NCBI RefSeq assembly: GCF_032854445.1
Contig: NC_088303.1
Span: 24,933,501-24,965,264, forward strand
Direction of reading: 5' to 3'
Source of the DNA: Liolophura sinensis
Taxonomy: Eukaryota; Mollusca; Polyplacophora; Chitonida; Chitonidae
DNA length: 31,764 bases
Shown here: positions 10,593-20,242 of the stretch, in pieces
Position numbering within the stretch: the first letter of the stretch is position 1
How the letters are laid out: each line of letters opens with the position of its first letter
Program-made: the position numbers and the translations under genes
Notes under the pieces: model-generated
Databases searched by the model: none
What the model saw: the letters and a program-made list of their open reading frames with translations, nothing else
What the model was told of the DNA's origin: nothing

Positions 10593-11499
10593 CTTAACGA
10601 GGCCTGTGCTTCCAGAATACCGTTAAGAGTAGGTGGTCCAGATGAGACTGCCCCATTAGTGTCCGCAGCGCCATTCATCCTTCTTCCTTGCCAAGACTTG
10701 CTCGCAACCTGTGGGGGTGGGGGTGGAGGAGGTGGGGGAGGCGGGGGTGCTGGGAAGGGAAGAGAGGAAGCTAAGGGTGGAGAGGCAGAGAGAAGTGGTG
10801 GAGGAGGGGGAGGGAAGGGTGGTGTGAGGGGTGGTGATAATCCCGGGGGAGTGAAGGCTGAGCTATCCTGTACGGTCAGCTGTGTGATGTACTTCTGCTC
10901 TCTCTCCCACTCACGGTTCTCTATTTCCTGTCGTGTAGAAAACACAGACTTCAACTGCCCGTATTGTGGCTGTTCCCAGTTGTTGTTATTGTTGTTATTG
11001 TAGTTGATCCCACTTCTGACACCAGCAGGTATGGGTGGAGACTCTGGGTGGGACTCCAAATGATGACTTTCTCTCAAAGGACTCTTCTTGCGAGATGCAG
11101 GGGGTGTAGGGGAACGCTGTCGAAGCTTCTCTATATTAAAACTGCCTCGAACTGGTTCATAATAATCATCCTCGTCCCCGGCAACATCCCCTGTGTGAGA
11201 AACAGAGCTGAGCGTGGACACAGACGATGAGAGTTCACTGGAATTTGAAATGCTCTGTCGCAGACGTGGAAAGGATAGTGCGCTTTGGGTTGGAGGTGGG
11301 GAAGGGGAATACTTGGCAGTAGGTGACTTTGGCTGGTGTATGCCTTGTGCCTTTTGGGCAGATGGGGAGGGGTGAGACTCTGTGATAGGAATTTGGGGTC
11401 GAGATAATGGCTTCCACGATCGTCGCTTGCCCTCTATAAACTCACACTCCCCAGTCTCTTGGGACTGTTGATAAGGTTTGTTGTGACCAAAGGATTTAC
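10593..11499 (-). CDS. ESPN: espin-like gene, exon 3: proline-rich region with poly-Asn and poly-Pro
   Basis: Large exon of 907 nt: acceptor TTCTTACAG ending at 11500, donor GTGAGA at 10592-10591. It holds 2 nt, 301 codons and 2 nt, open throughout. Short-isoform residues are about 70-372. In order it has a Lys/Arg/Trp segment, Ser/Pro-rich stretches, a second acidic-Tyr motif (Glu-Asp-Asp-Tyr-Tyr-Glu-Pro, about 179-185), seven Asn (237-243), a Glu/Arg-rich patch, a PFPPPPPP block and twelve consecutive Pro (321-332). Runs of this type bind profilin and SH3 domains, and espins carry such stretches between their ankyrin and WH2 regions. The exon is much richer in GC than its surroundings. The antisense frames (poly-Gly on the plus strand) are shadows. 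The product is inferred to act on actin bundles. Confidence 0.75.
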
Positions 11500-12065
11500 C
11501 TGTAAGAAACAGACATACACCAGAATGAATCAGAACATGGTGCTCTTATACAGGTATATATGTATATACATACTCTTGTATAAATTAATTCTTCAGCCTG
11601 TTTTATATATGCTGTAATGGCAGGTGGGGTCTAAAGTAAACCAATCATCACATCATTGTCCACAGGAACTGTCTAGGATACAATCGATGTGATCATAATT
11701 CTGACAAAAGTCAAAAAGTCCTAAATATTTACAAAGCCCTTAACCGTCGCTTCAGCTATTAATTCTACATCCTCATGTTACATAACCCTTCTTCTACAGA
11801 AAAAAACATAAATGGTAAAGTCACTTCACTCTAAGCTGCTGGATTCACCATATAATGTATTTTATCTCAGTCAAGGGCTTAATCCATAGCAATACATGCT
11901 ATTACAATTCCATTCCAAGAAACCCCCCCCAAAAAAGATTCAAATCCATCTAAAATCAGCTACAAAGTTGCCTGTTCATGCACATTTTACAATGTAAGTG
12001 GTCACCACATAACACAATACAAACAAAGTATATCCTACAGTTGCATTGTTTTGGACAACCCTTAC

Positions 12066-12270
12066 CATTTGTACTGGTTTTCTCTGAATACTGGATATTG
12101 TGGGAGGATGTTGAGGGAACTGGGGCTCTGCTTCCAGACAACTGATCGCTACTAACGCTTTGTCTGACCACTGGAGTTGACCGTTGTCCGCTCTGACCAT
12201 TTGCAATCAGTCCATGGAATACTGCGTTCTCATAAGCTGGAGAATCTGGGGTATCATAATCATCCTCTCC
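12066..12270 (-). CDS. ESPN: espin-like gene, exon 2: acidic, tyrosine-containing N-terminal segment
   Basis: Exon of 205 nt: acceptor CCTAG at 12271, donor GTAAGG at 12065. It is read as 68 codons plus one base and starts in phase 0. The split Gly codon (G+GT) is completed by the next exon. It opens with Gly-Glu-Asp-Asp-Tyr-Asp-Thr-Pro and Ala-Tyr-Glu-Asn-Ala, then becomes Ser/Gln/Gly-rich and disordered in character. Residues are about 2-69 of the short isoform. The Tyr-Glu-Asn-Ala core fits the pYxN pattern bound by Grb2-type SH2 domains; function is inferred. There is no in-frame ATG near its start, so translation must begin in an upstream exon. The segment alone would not identify the family; the call comes from the downstream exons joined in phase. 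Confidence 0.65.
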
Positions 12271-12624
12271 CTAGGCAAACAAGATAAGAAAATGTGAACT
12301 CTCTGCTTGAACATCCATTCTATAGCTACAAGTAGTATCATGCCTCCTTGCCTTTGACCTCCTGACCTCCTGACCCAATCAGTTTGTACATGTACATCCC
12401 TGTATGGATCTGCATTCTTATGTCACACCAGTAATGCCTATACATACCTACATGACCTACCTTCACTTTCTACATCCAGATGTTATGACCGGATCAATAT
12501 TAATGCCCTAACAACAGGTCATTTGTTTCAAGGTTGGTTTTTAGCTTCTGACTTCATATGACAGCAGAGTCTCCTTGTACATGTGGAAGATTGTCCCAGT
12601 GATATCATAATAACACTGCTGCCT

Positions 12625-12638
12625 CAAAGCAACAAGAA
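12625..12638. repeat. target-site duplication, left copy
   Basis: CAAAGCAACAAGAA, repeated exactly at 12978-12991 on the other side of the SINE. Confidence 0.85.
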
Positions 12639-12977
12639 GACCGGCCCCAGTAGCACAGTTGGTAGAGCAGCCCCTTCGAGAGAGGTAGATCCAGGGTCAA
12701 TCCTGGGTCAGGTCACACATAAGGCCTTAAAAGAGGAAGTTGTCACTTGGTGTTCAGCATTAATGGGGTAGTGCAATGACTGGTTGACCTGTATCAGTAT
12801 AATGGCTCAGGGCGGGGCGGCTTACTTGCTTTCGGTAAGTTGTCTCAGTGAAGTAGCATTGGATAAAACAGCGGTGGAAATCTGTCCTGCAACAAGGAGG
12901 TACAATATACGTACATGCACCTGAAGGACTCCTCCGTCCTCATATGGAGTTAAACCCCAAGCACTTACTCACTCACT
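12639..12977 (+). mobile_element. full-length tRNA-derived SINE, ACTC-tail family
   Basis: 339 bp flanked by a perfect 14-bp duplication, CAAAGCAACAAGAA (12625-12638 and 12978-12991). The head has an A box (TAGCACAGTTGG, 12651-12662) and a B-box-like GGGTCAATCC (12694-12703), the split promoter of a tRNA-type Pol III transcript. The tail is (ACTC)n. The exact duplication suggests a fairly recent insertion, here in the first intron of the short espin-like isoform. Confidence 0.85.
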
Positions 12978-13714
12978 CAAAGCAACAAGAATTGAAACAT
13001 GTACTGTCTTTAAGACACTACAAAAATGACTGAACAAATAGTCATTGTGTTTGCCCCTTATGCTCACTACTGATCCAATTCACCTAGCTGGGGTTTAACC
13101 TCCTACCTCTGGCATGTTAAGAGGTTGGTTTAACAACTGGTAGTCCCTTCTATTTTTTGATTCAGCATTAACACTGGCATGGAGAGGGGACAAATAGCAT
13201 TAATGATTCATTGCTAATTTCATTTCCATTTCACACTTTGCATAATATTTCTGGTCATAAGGTTCAAGAATGCACATTCTTGTACATGCACACTGTGCCA
13301 AGAGAAAACCACTGCCCTGGGTGAAGTATCAGTTCATATCTTCCTATCATAAACTTGCAGACAAGTCACCTGCGACGGTATTGATCTCAAAGGCCAATAC
13401 AGGTAAACAATAGCATCAAACTACCTACACCACAGGTTTCAGAACCAATGCATCAATGGCATATCATAATAAAACAACCACAAAACAAAAAGTCACTGAC
13501 GTCTTGTCTAATAGTTACAGGTACACAGTCAAGAAACTAATCTCATCTGGCACTAAACCACGCCTATTTTGCACCGGTAACTACAGCCTAAATGTGAAGC
13601 TTACTGTGGTTTAAGATGGTTAACATGTTGTTTGAAACATATATATGTACATGTACACGGCTTCACATAATATGGACATACATTCATGCCTTCAACAAAG
13701 TGCTTCAATCTTAC

Positions 13715-13757
13715 CATGGTGTAAATATCCGTCTTTCTTTTTTCTCAAAAATATGCA
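13715..13757 (-). CDS. ESPN: espin-like gene, short-isoform first exon (5'UTR plus start codon only)
   Basis: Read on the minus strand, an ACC ATG G start context is followed directly by a GTAAGA splice donor at 13714. The exon therefore contributes only the initiator Met, at 13717-13715. Splicing to the acceptor at 12271 (phase 0) gives Met-Gly-Glu-Asp-Asp-Tyr with an optimal Kozak +4 G. An in-frame TGA lies ten codons before the ATG, so the frame cannot extend far upstream. The upper limit (13757) is only the start expected about 30 nt below the TATA box. Vertebrate espins are known to use internal promoters for small isoforms lacking ankyrin repeats; applying that here is inference. The alternative is a chance ATG-GT pair. 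Confidence 0.45.
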
Positions 13758-13780
13758 GAGGGTAACAGTGTCTCTAGATG

Positions 13781-13788
13781 TATTTATA
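13781..13788 (-). promoter_or_regulatory. TATA box of the short espin-like isoform
   Basis: The minus strand reads TATAAATA, a full match to the TATA consensus. It lies 71 nt upstream of the ATG at 13717, leaving a predicted leader of about 40 nt. It faces the same way as the downstream exons. Confidence 0.4.
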
Positions 13789-14150
13789 GGGCAGAATTCA
13801 GGTGATAAAGATTAACAATGGAATCCAGAAAAGAGCGTTTTGCAGTTCATTTTAATCACATAACCAAGAGCTTTTTGCAGTTCACTTTTATCCCACAGAA
13901 ACCAAGACTCACACATCCATCTAATGTTCTTGCTTTTTTTAACTATTGACCAACAGATAAAATACATATCCATTGAGCAGTTAATGCTCTGATAAATTCT
14001 AGGCTATATGATAGTCTAGTTTAGTCTTCATGATAGTCTATGTGGTAAATACAAGTCACAGAGCTATGGCAAAGCATTCCCCATCCCCTCATCCGGGAGC
14101 TGACATACCCAGCTAAGTCAGAGAAAGGCATGAGGCCCCATATAAACAAG

Positions 14151-14363
14151 TAAATCTTCAACCTTTTCCACCTCTAAGGCATTTTCTTTTCAGTGGAATT
14201 CATGCTTACAATTATTATTTAAATGATGTGAAAATGAGTTATTTGTGTCAGTGAAGATACAAGCTTCATACAACAATGCAATTTATTTCCCTACACCCTA
14301 TAGTTCTGTTTGAATGTTTCAAAATACTTGTTGCCGAGGTCGTTGGGAAGGTTGAAGAACCAG
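14151..14363. mobile_element. MITE, uninterrupted copy (about 213 bp)
   Basis: It starts TAAATCTTCAACCTTTTCC and ends GGGAAGGTTGAAGAAC, a degenerate terminal inverted repeat. Its interior (CAGTGGAATTCATGC, ATACAAGCTTCATA, TTTCCCTACACCC, GTTTCAAAATA) matches the interior of the interrupted copy at 29363-29837. It has no transposase, so it would be non-autonomous. An unrelated 92-codon plus-strand ORF overlapping it is not a gene. Confidence 0.6.
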
Positions 14364-16703
14364 GGTATGTTTATAGATCACTAGAAAAAAAAACAGAAGC
14401 AAATGTATTGTATCTTGTCCAGATACTTGTATTCAGTTTTATAACTTCCAACTTCACATTGGATGGGTTTGATGTCCACCAGAACAAGTGCTTACAAATA
14501 TTTATCTGCCCCCTGTGTTACAATTTACATGCAGGCGTTTCACTGTTTCTGTAAGTTGCTCTATGATAGAGTGATGATTTGCTGATGTTAACATAAGCTA
14601 TAAACTTTTCTGTAGGATAGATGGACTCATACAATATTAAGTCATAACCAATTAACACAGGTATCAACGAGTGACTTTAGTCCTAACCTGCAGAGACATT
14701 TTAAAAAGGAAAAGGAAACAATAGAAACATCTATCTCTCAGGCAAAGATATTCATGTTTGCAATTCCACTTGAATAAATATCAAAAGCAGAATATATAAA
14801 CACTATAACATTCCATGTATTGGAAAGTTCTCGGTGTAAGCAGCCACTGTATTATTGGGTTATCACTCATGGGTCTGAGACCTCAACTAGTTGTGCCAGG
14901 TAAATCAAATGTCCTGGGCCCCAGTGCTCAAAAAGCAATGGCCAACTCATTTGCTGAAAGATTGAAAATTAAGCACTATGATAAAAGACATCATCTAAGG
15001 CACTGCAGTCTACATGCATACCAGGTATAAAAAAATTGATTGAAACTATATTATTATCAGTGAGTTTTGGGAGCAATGGGAGTTTTTTTAATAATGCACA
15101 AGAAATCCTTTAGTTGTCTTTCCTTAATTGTAAAAGCAATGATTTCTACTCAGCGATATTGTTTACATACCTACTCACAAATCCTTCCCCCAGAAAGCCT
15201 GATGTGCAGGTCAGTCCTTCACAGATTTGAGTTAAATGCGTAAAACTGTTTAACCAGTGATCAGTACTGCAAGGGTCAACTTAAGGGACAAAGAGTTTGT
15301 ACCAGGAAGTTGTATGTATGATGTGATAACAGTTAACATCTGCTGACTTAAGTTACAGATAATGTCGTTTGAAGGAAATCTGTGTTGTGACAAACAAACA
15401 TATGTTGTCCTTGTACAATCTTTCTGGGTCTCTTGTCGTAAAATCATGTTCGTGTCTTCATGGAAAACCACAAGTGCAATAAATCTGTAACACTGTGCTA
15501 TGTCAATGGATCTTGTTAAAAGCAGCCAGAACATTTAAAAGGACAAGCAGCAATGGCTGAATTATTATTAATTGAACAACATGTTAAAGAAAGTATTTGA
15601 TGAACACTTCAGATTTTAATAAAAAACAATATCCCCATAATAGTCTGGTGTGGAAAACCATGAATTTAATCATGGAGCCTAAACATGGCTGAATAATAAA
15701 AGCAAAATTGAATTCTATCAATGTTCCCTGTAACCTGGAGGGTATCTCAAACAATCAAGATTGTGTGATCTTTTGTGATCAAGAACTGACAATAAATCTT
15801 CTGAATGATATTTTGATTTAGTTTCCTAATCGAGCTTATCAGGCTCAATGTAGCCAATTCTAAATTACATTTATGCAATGAACACATATACTTTATAAGT
15901 CCATACATCCCTTTGTTTATTACTACAACACATTCATTTGATTTTTTTATTTTTTTATTTTTTGGATGCCGTACTAATGAAGTTTTCATTTTAATATATG
16001 ATGGAGATCAGTTTTATCGGATGGGAAAAGGTAGTCCACACGGTATACCAAAGACCTTTGAAAAGTAACAAGTGACGTAACACTTGTCTGATGGAAGACA
16101 GGCGATCTTCAATGGACGTACACAAGACAGGTCACAAATCACACTATAAACACTGTTGACTGTTTTTTGCTACCTGTGCATCACAAACAACAAGGGTTGG
16201 TTTATACAAGTACATGTGCAGTGCGTCTTTCGGCTAGAGTTATACGGCTTATACTCACTGACAACAAAAAGCTTTATGACTAGTGAGATGACTGGAATTG
16301 GGATATATACACAAAAGCTCTATAATTCTTCCACTTGTCATGTTTAACAGTTTGGTGGATAACCCACATATAATACTTTATGAATGTGTACAGAGTTTCA
16401 CACAGGAAAATGTTGATGAACTAGGGTATGGTATAGAGCAGATGTATTTTAATCATTTCAATCAATAAATGTGTGGCATGGCTAGTAAAAGTCTTGGGCT
16501 ACCCAGCAACAGGCAGAGATAACATTGTGAACTCTCCAAGCTGGAGAATGAGTCTGAATTTCATAAAAAAAAACCCCAAAAAACAAAACTGTCAAACTGC
16601 ATACCACCTCGTTGCACAGAATAAACTGAGCATCAGGTTCAGATGCTGGTTATGAAAACCAAACTAAAACTAATTACACATGACCAATAATGTCAGCAGC
16701 TAT
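14364..16703. other. AT-rich non-coding DNA upstream of the short-isoform promoter
   Basis: The longest ORFs are under 100 codons and have no splice or motif support. No repeat family was identified. Confidence 0.5.
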
Positions 16704-16715
16704 GATTTACTGATG

Positions 16716-16978
16716 GATTTATTTAATTTGTGTTTTACTCCATACTCTTAGAGTATCTCACTTATACGACCGCGGCCGGCATTATATACGGGTAAGGACA
16801 GCGCGCAGAGCACTGGGGAAACCTATGACCATCTGCAGGCTGCTGGCAGATGTTCCAACGTATGACCGCAGAGAAAGCCAGCATGAGCGGGACTTGAACT
16901 CATAGCAACCGCATTGGGAGGAGGCTTCTGATTCATTGTGCTACGCTGGCACACTAACCACTCAGCCACAGAGGCCCG
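16716..16978 (-). mobile_element. full-length tRNA-derived SINE, AAATAAAT-tail family
   Basis: 263 bp in minus orientation, flanked by the perfect 12-bp duplication GATTTACTGATG (16704-16715 and 16979-16990). The head reads TGGCTGAGTGGTTAGTG (A box, 16968-16952) and GAGTTCAAGTCC (B box, 16901-16890), close to tRNA promoter consensus. The body ends GTCGTATAAGTGAGATACTC and the tail is AAATTAAATAAAT. It is the best preserved head of this family in the window. Confidence 0.88.
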
Positions 16979-17329
16979 GATTTACTGATGATGATATACA
17001 CACGTATAGCAGCCAAATGACATCTAAAGTGATCCTGAAGAGACAAAAACACTAATTAGTTGTCCTTTTAGTTTCTCTTGTCCTTTAAAGTCATGTGGAT
17101 TGATACAACCCTATAAAAAAGCACGTTAAACCCCTCAGCCTTGAGCAGACCTACAATGTAATGAATAGATCCAACTCAGCAGTGGTTTGTAATAATGAGT
17201 ATACCTTCTTTAAGTGCACTTACAAAGTTGTGAAAACAGGAGGCAGGGAGAATACCTAACATCAGAATAACAACTTTTTTGTTTATTTCAGACTGCTGTT
17301 GCAGACTTTTATATAAAATTTAACTTAAA

Positions 17330-17700
17330 TGACCTTATCACCAAGAAGAAAAAGGTCAAGGTTACTGAAAATCAACATGGTTCTTCCTTATGTCATGGTG
17401 TAAGTTTTGGCGCAAGGGGTAAAATGTTCTAGACATGTTCATAAAAATTTAACTTAAGTAACCCCAATGATGTTGAAGAAAGAGTCAAGGTCACTGAAAA
17501 TCAATAGAGTTCTCCCTCAAGACAAAGTGTAAATGTGGTACAAGTTTGGTGAACTTGGACAAAACTGTTCTGAAGTTAAAGCGTTTACAAGCCTTTCATA
17601 AAATCTCACTTAAATGACCCAAATGACCTTGAAGAAAAAGGTCAAGGTCGCTGAAAGTCAATACTGTTCTTCCTTATGCCAAGGTGTTTACAAGGATATG
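17330..17700. repeat. three degenerate repeats of about 130-155 bp with TCAAGGTC motifs
   Basis: Three successive segments share TTCATAAAA(T)TTAACTTAA..TGACC, AGAAAAAGGTCAAGGT, TGAAAATCAA and GTTCTTCCTTATG..A..GTGT. The third contains GACCTTGA..TCAAGGTC, an inverted pair. The copies are diverged and no coding frame runs through them. Confidence 0.6.
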
Positions 17701-17968
17701 GAAAGAACAGATGGCAATAGCCCTAGGCTAATATTGGCTGAGGGGTAAGAAGTACATATACATGTAAAGGCAAAATGAGATATGTACTTGTGTATGATAC
17801 ATGAACCCTCTAATGCTCACACAGCATTATTAACACACAAAGGTGCACTAATATGAGACCATACAACCTCAGGTAAACACACATGCTATTTCAGCACAAA
17901 AGTCACACATTAAGTCAAGCTATAGGAGAGCAACAGAGATACTGGAGTTCTAAATTTCTAGGTCATCC

Positions 17969-20242
17969 TTAAAAAGTTCTATGGCAGCACAACAATACTA
18001 GCACAATGACTGATACTGGAGATCTGTAGGAGCACAACAATAGAGATACTGGAGTTATATATACTAGCACAATGACCAATACTGCAGTTCTGTAGGAGCA
18101 CAACAATAGAGATACTGGAGTTATATATACTAGCACAATGACCGATACTGCAGTTCTGTAGGAGCACAACAATAGAGATACTGGAGTTATATATACTAGT
18201 ACAATGACCAATACTGGAGTTTTATTGGGGCACAACAATAGAGATACTGGAGTTATACATACTAGCACAATGACCGATACTGGAGTTTTATTGGGGCACA
18301 ACAATAGAGATACTGGAGTTATATATACTAGTACATTGACCGATACTGGAGTTCTGTAGGAGCACAACAATAGAGATACTGGAGTTATATATACTAGCAC
18401 AATGACCGATACTGCAGTTCTGTAGGAGCAGAACAATAGAGATACTGGAGTTATATATACTAGCACATTGACCGATACTGGAGTTTTATTGGGGCACAAC
18501 AATAGAGATACTGGAGTTATATATACTAGCACAATGACCAATACTGGAGTTTTATAGGGGCACAACAATAGAGATACTGGAGTTATATATACTAGCACAA
18601 TGACTGATACTGGAGATCTGTAGGAGCACAACAATAGAGACACTGGAGTTATATATACTAGCACAATGACCAATACTGGGGTTCTGTAGGAGCACAACAA
18701 TAGAGATACTGGAGTTATATATACTAGTACAATGACCGATACTGGAGTTTTATTGGGGCACAACAATAGAGATACTGGAGTTATATATACTAGCACAATG
18801 ACCGATACTGGAGTTCTGTAGGAGCACAACAATAGAGATACTGGAGTTATATATACTAGCACAATGACCGATACTGGAGTTTTATTGGGCACAACAATAG
18901 AGATACTGGAGTTATATATACTAGCACAATGACCAATACTGGAGTTCAATAGAGATACTGGAGTTATATATACTAGTACAATGACTGATACTGGAGTATT
19001 ATTGGGGCACAACAATAGAGATACTGGAGTTATATATACTAATACAATGACCAATACTGCAGTTCTGTAGGAGCACAACAATAGAGATACTGGAGTTATA
19101 TATACTAGTACAATGACCGATACTGGAGTTTTATTGGGGCACAACAATAGAGACACTGGAGTTATATATACTAGCACAATGACCAATACTGGAGTTTTAT
19201 AGGGGCACAACAATAGAGATACTGGAGTTATATATACTAGTACAATGACCGACACTGGAGTTTTATTGGGGCACAACAATAGAGATACTGGAGTTATATA
19301 TACTAGCACAATGACCGATACTGGAGTTCTGTAGGAGCACAACAATAGAGATACTGGAGTTATATATACTAGCACAATGACCGATACTGGGGTTCTGTAG
19401 GAGCACAACAATAGAGATACTGGATTTATATATACTAGCACAATGACCAATACTGCAGTTCTGTAGGAGCACAACAACAGAGATACTGGAGTTATATATA
19501 CTAGCACAATGACCGATACTGGAGTTATATATACTAGCACAATGACCGATACTGGAGTTTTATTGGGGTACAACAATAGAGATACTGGAGTTATATATAC
19601 TAGCACAATGACCAATACTGGAGTTTTATTGGGGCACAACAATAGAGATACTGGAGTTATATATACTAGTACATTGACCGATACTGGAGTTTTATTGGGG
19701 CACAACAATAGAGATACTGGAGTTATATATACTAGCACAATGACCGATACTGGAGTTTTATAGGGGCACAACAATAGAGATACTGGAGTTATATATACTA
19801 GCACAATGACCGATACTGGAGTTTTATAGGGGCACAACAATAGAGATACTGGAGTTATATATACTAGCGCAATGACCGATACTGGAGTTTTATTGGGGCA
19901 CAACAATAGAGATACTAGAGTTGTATATACTAGCACAATGACCGATACTGGAGTTTTATAGGGGCACAACAATAGAGATACTGGAGTTATATATACTAGT
20001 ACATTGACCGAAACTGGAGTTTTATAGGAGCACAACAACATCGATAATGCTGCTCTACAGGAGCATAATGAAAGAGATATATGTATGGGAAAAGATAACA
20101 GACATGGAACCTTTCTCAATGTTGGCACAAGTATACTATAATACGGAACACCAAAATATTCCACTTTCATAACAACTGCTAATACACATGCCACACCAAA
20201 TGTGACTAATTTTTTCCGCCTGACATAAGACCATCTCTCCAA
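17969..20242 (-). other. 757-codon open frame across the minisatellite, coding status doubtful
   Basis: The minus-strand frame opens with a unique segment of about 68 residues. That has a basic cluster (Arg-Arg-Lys-Lys, residues 8-11) followed by the hydrophobic LVTFGVACVLAVVMKV (12-27), like a type II signal anchor. It then runs through about 31 hydrophobic 22-residue repeats of the form TPVSVIVLVYITPVSLLLCP. A TATAAAT lies 47 nt upstream of the ATG. The frame stays open because the unit is 66 bp (divisible by 3) and has no stop in this frame. Differences between units are often amino-acid changing, which argues against constraint. I treat it as probable repeat DNA, not a demonstrated gene; no family is recognised. 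Confidence 0.15.
17985..20040. repeat. 66-bp minisatellite made of two alternating ~33-bp monomers, about 31 units
   Basis: Each unit has a first half (ACAATAGAGATACTGGAGTT then ATATATACTAGC) and a second half (ACAATGACCGATACTGGAGT then TTTATTGGGGCACA). The two share GATACTGGAGTT about 33 bp apart, so the array is a two-monomer higher-order repeat. Two main variants of the second half exist (TTATTGGGG and CTGTAGGAG). There is a 14-bp deletion near 18956, a 1-bp loss near 18888 and a half-unit (33-bp) deletion near 19526. The edges are degenerate. It lies upstream of the short-isoform promoter. Confidence 0.95.

Noticed and set aside
10659-11003. plus-strand poly-Gly ORF
   Set aside because: Antisense shadow of the poly-Pro coding exon.
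12639-12715. possible tRNA gene (also at 16890-16978 and 29485-29580)
   Set aside because: The A and B boxes are SINE heads; the sequences are linked to SINE bodies, tails and target duplications, and no full cloverleaf was evident.
14276-14554. 92-codon plus-strand ORF
   Set aside because: It starts inside a MITE copy, has no splice or motif support and is not kept in the other copy.
19509-19763. plus-strand Asp-Thr-Gly-Val repeat ORF
   Set aside because: Translation of the 66-bp array; broken by stops in the CTGTAGG unit variants.
17985-20040. CRISPR-like array
   Set aside because: The repeats are directly adjacent with no unique spacers, and the DNA is clearly eukaryotic.
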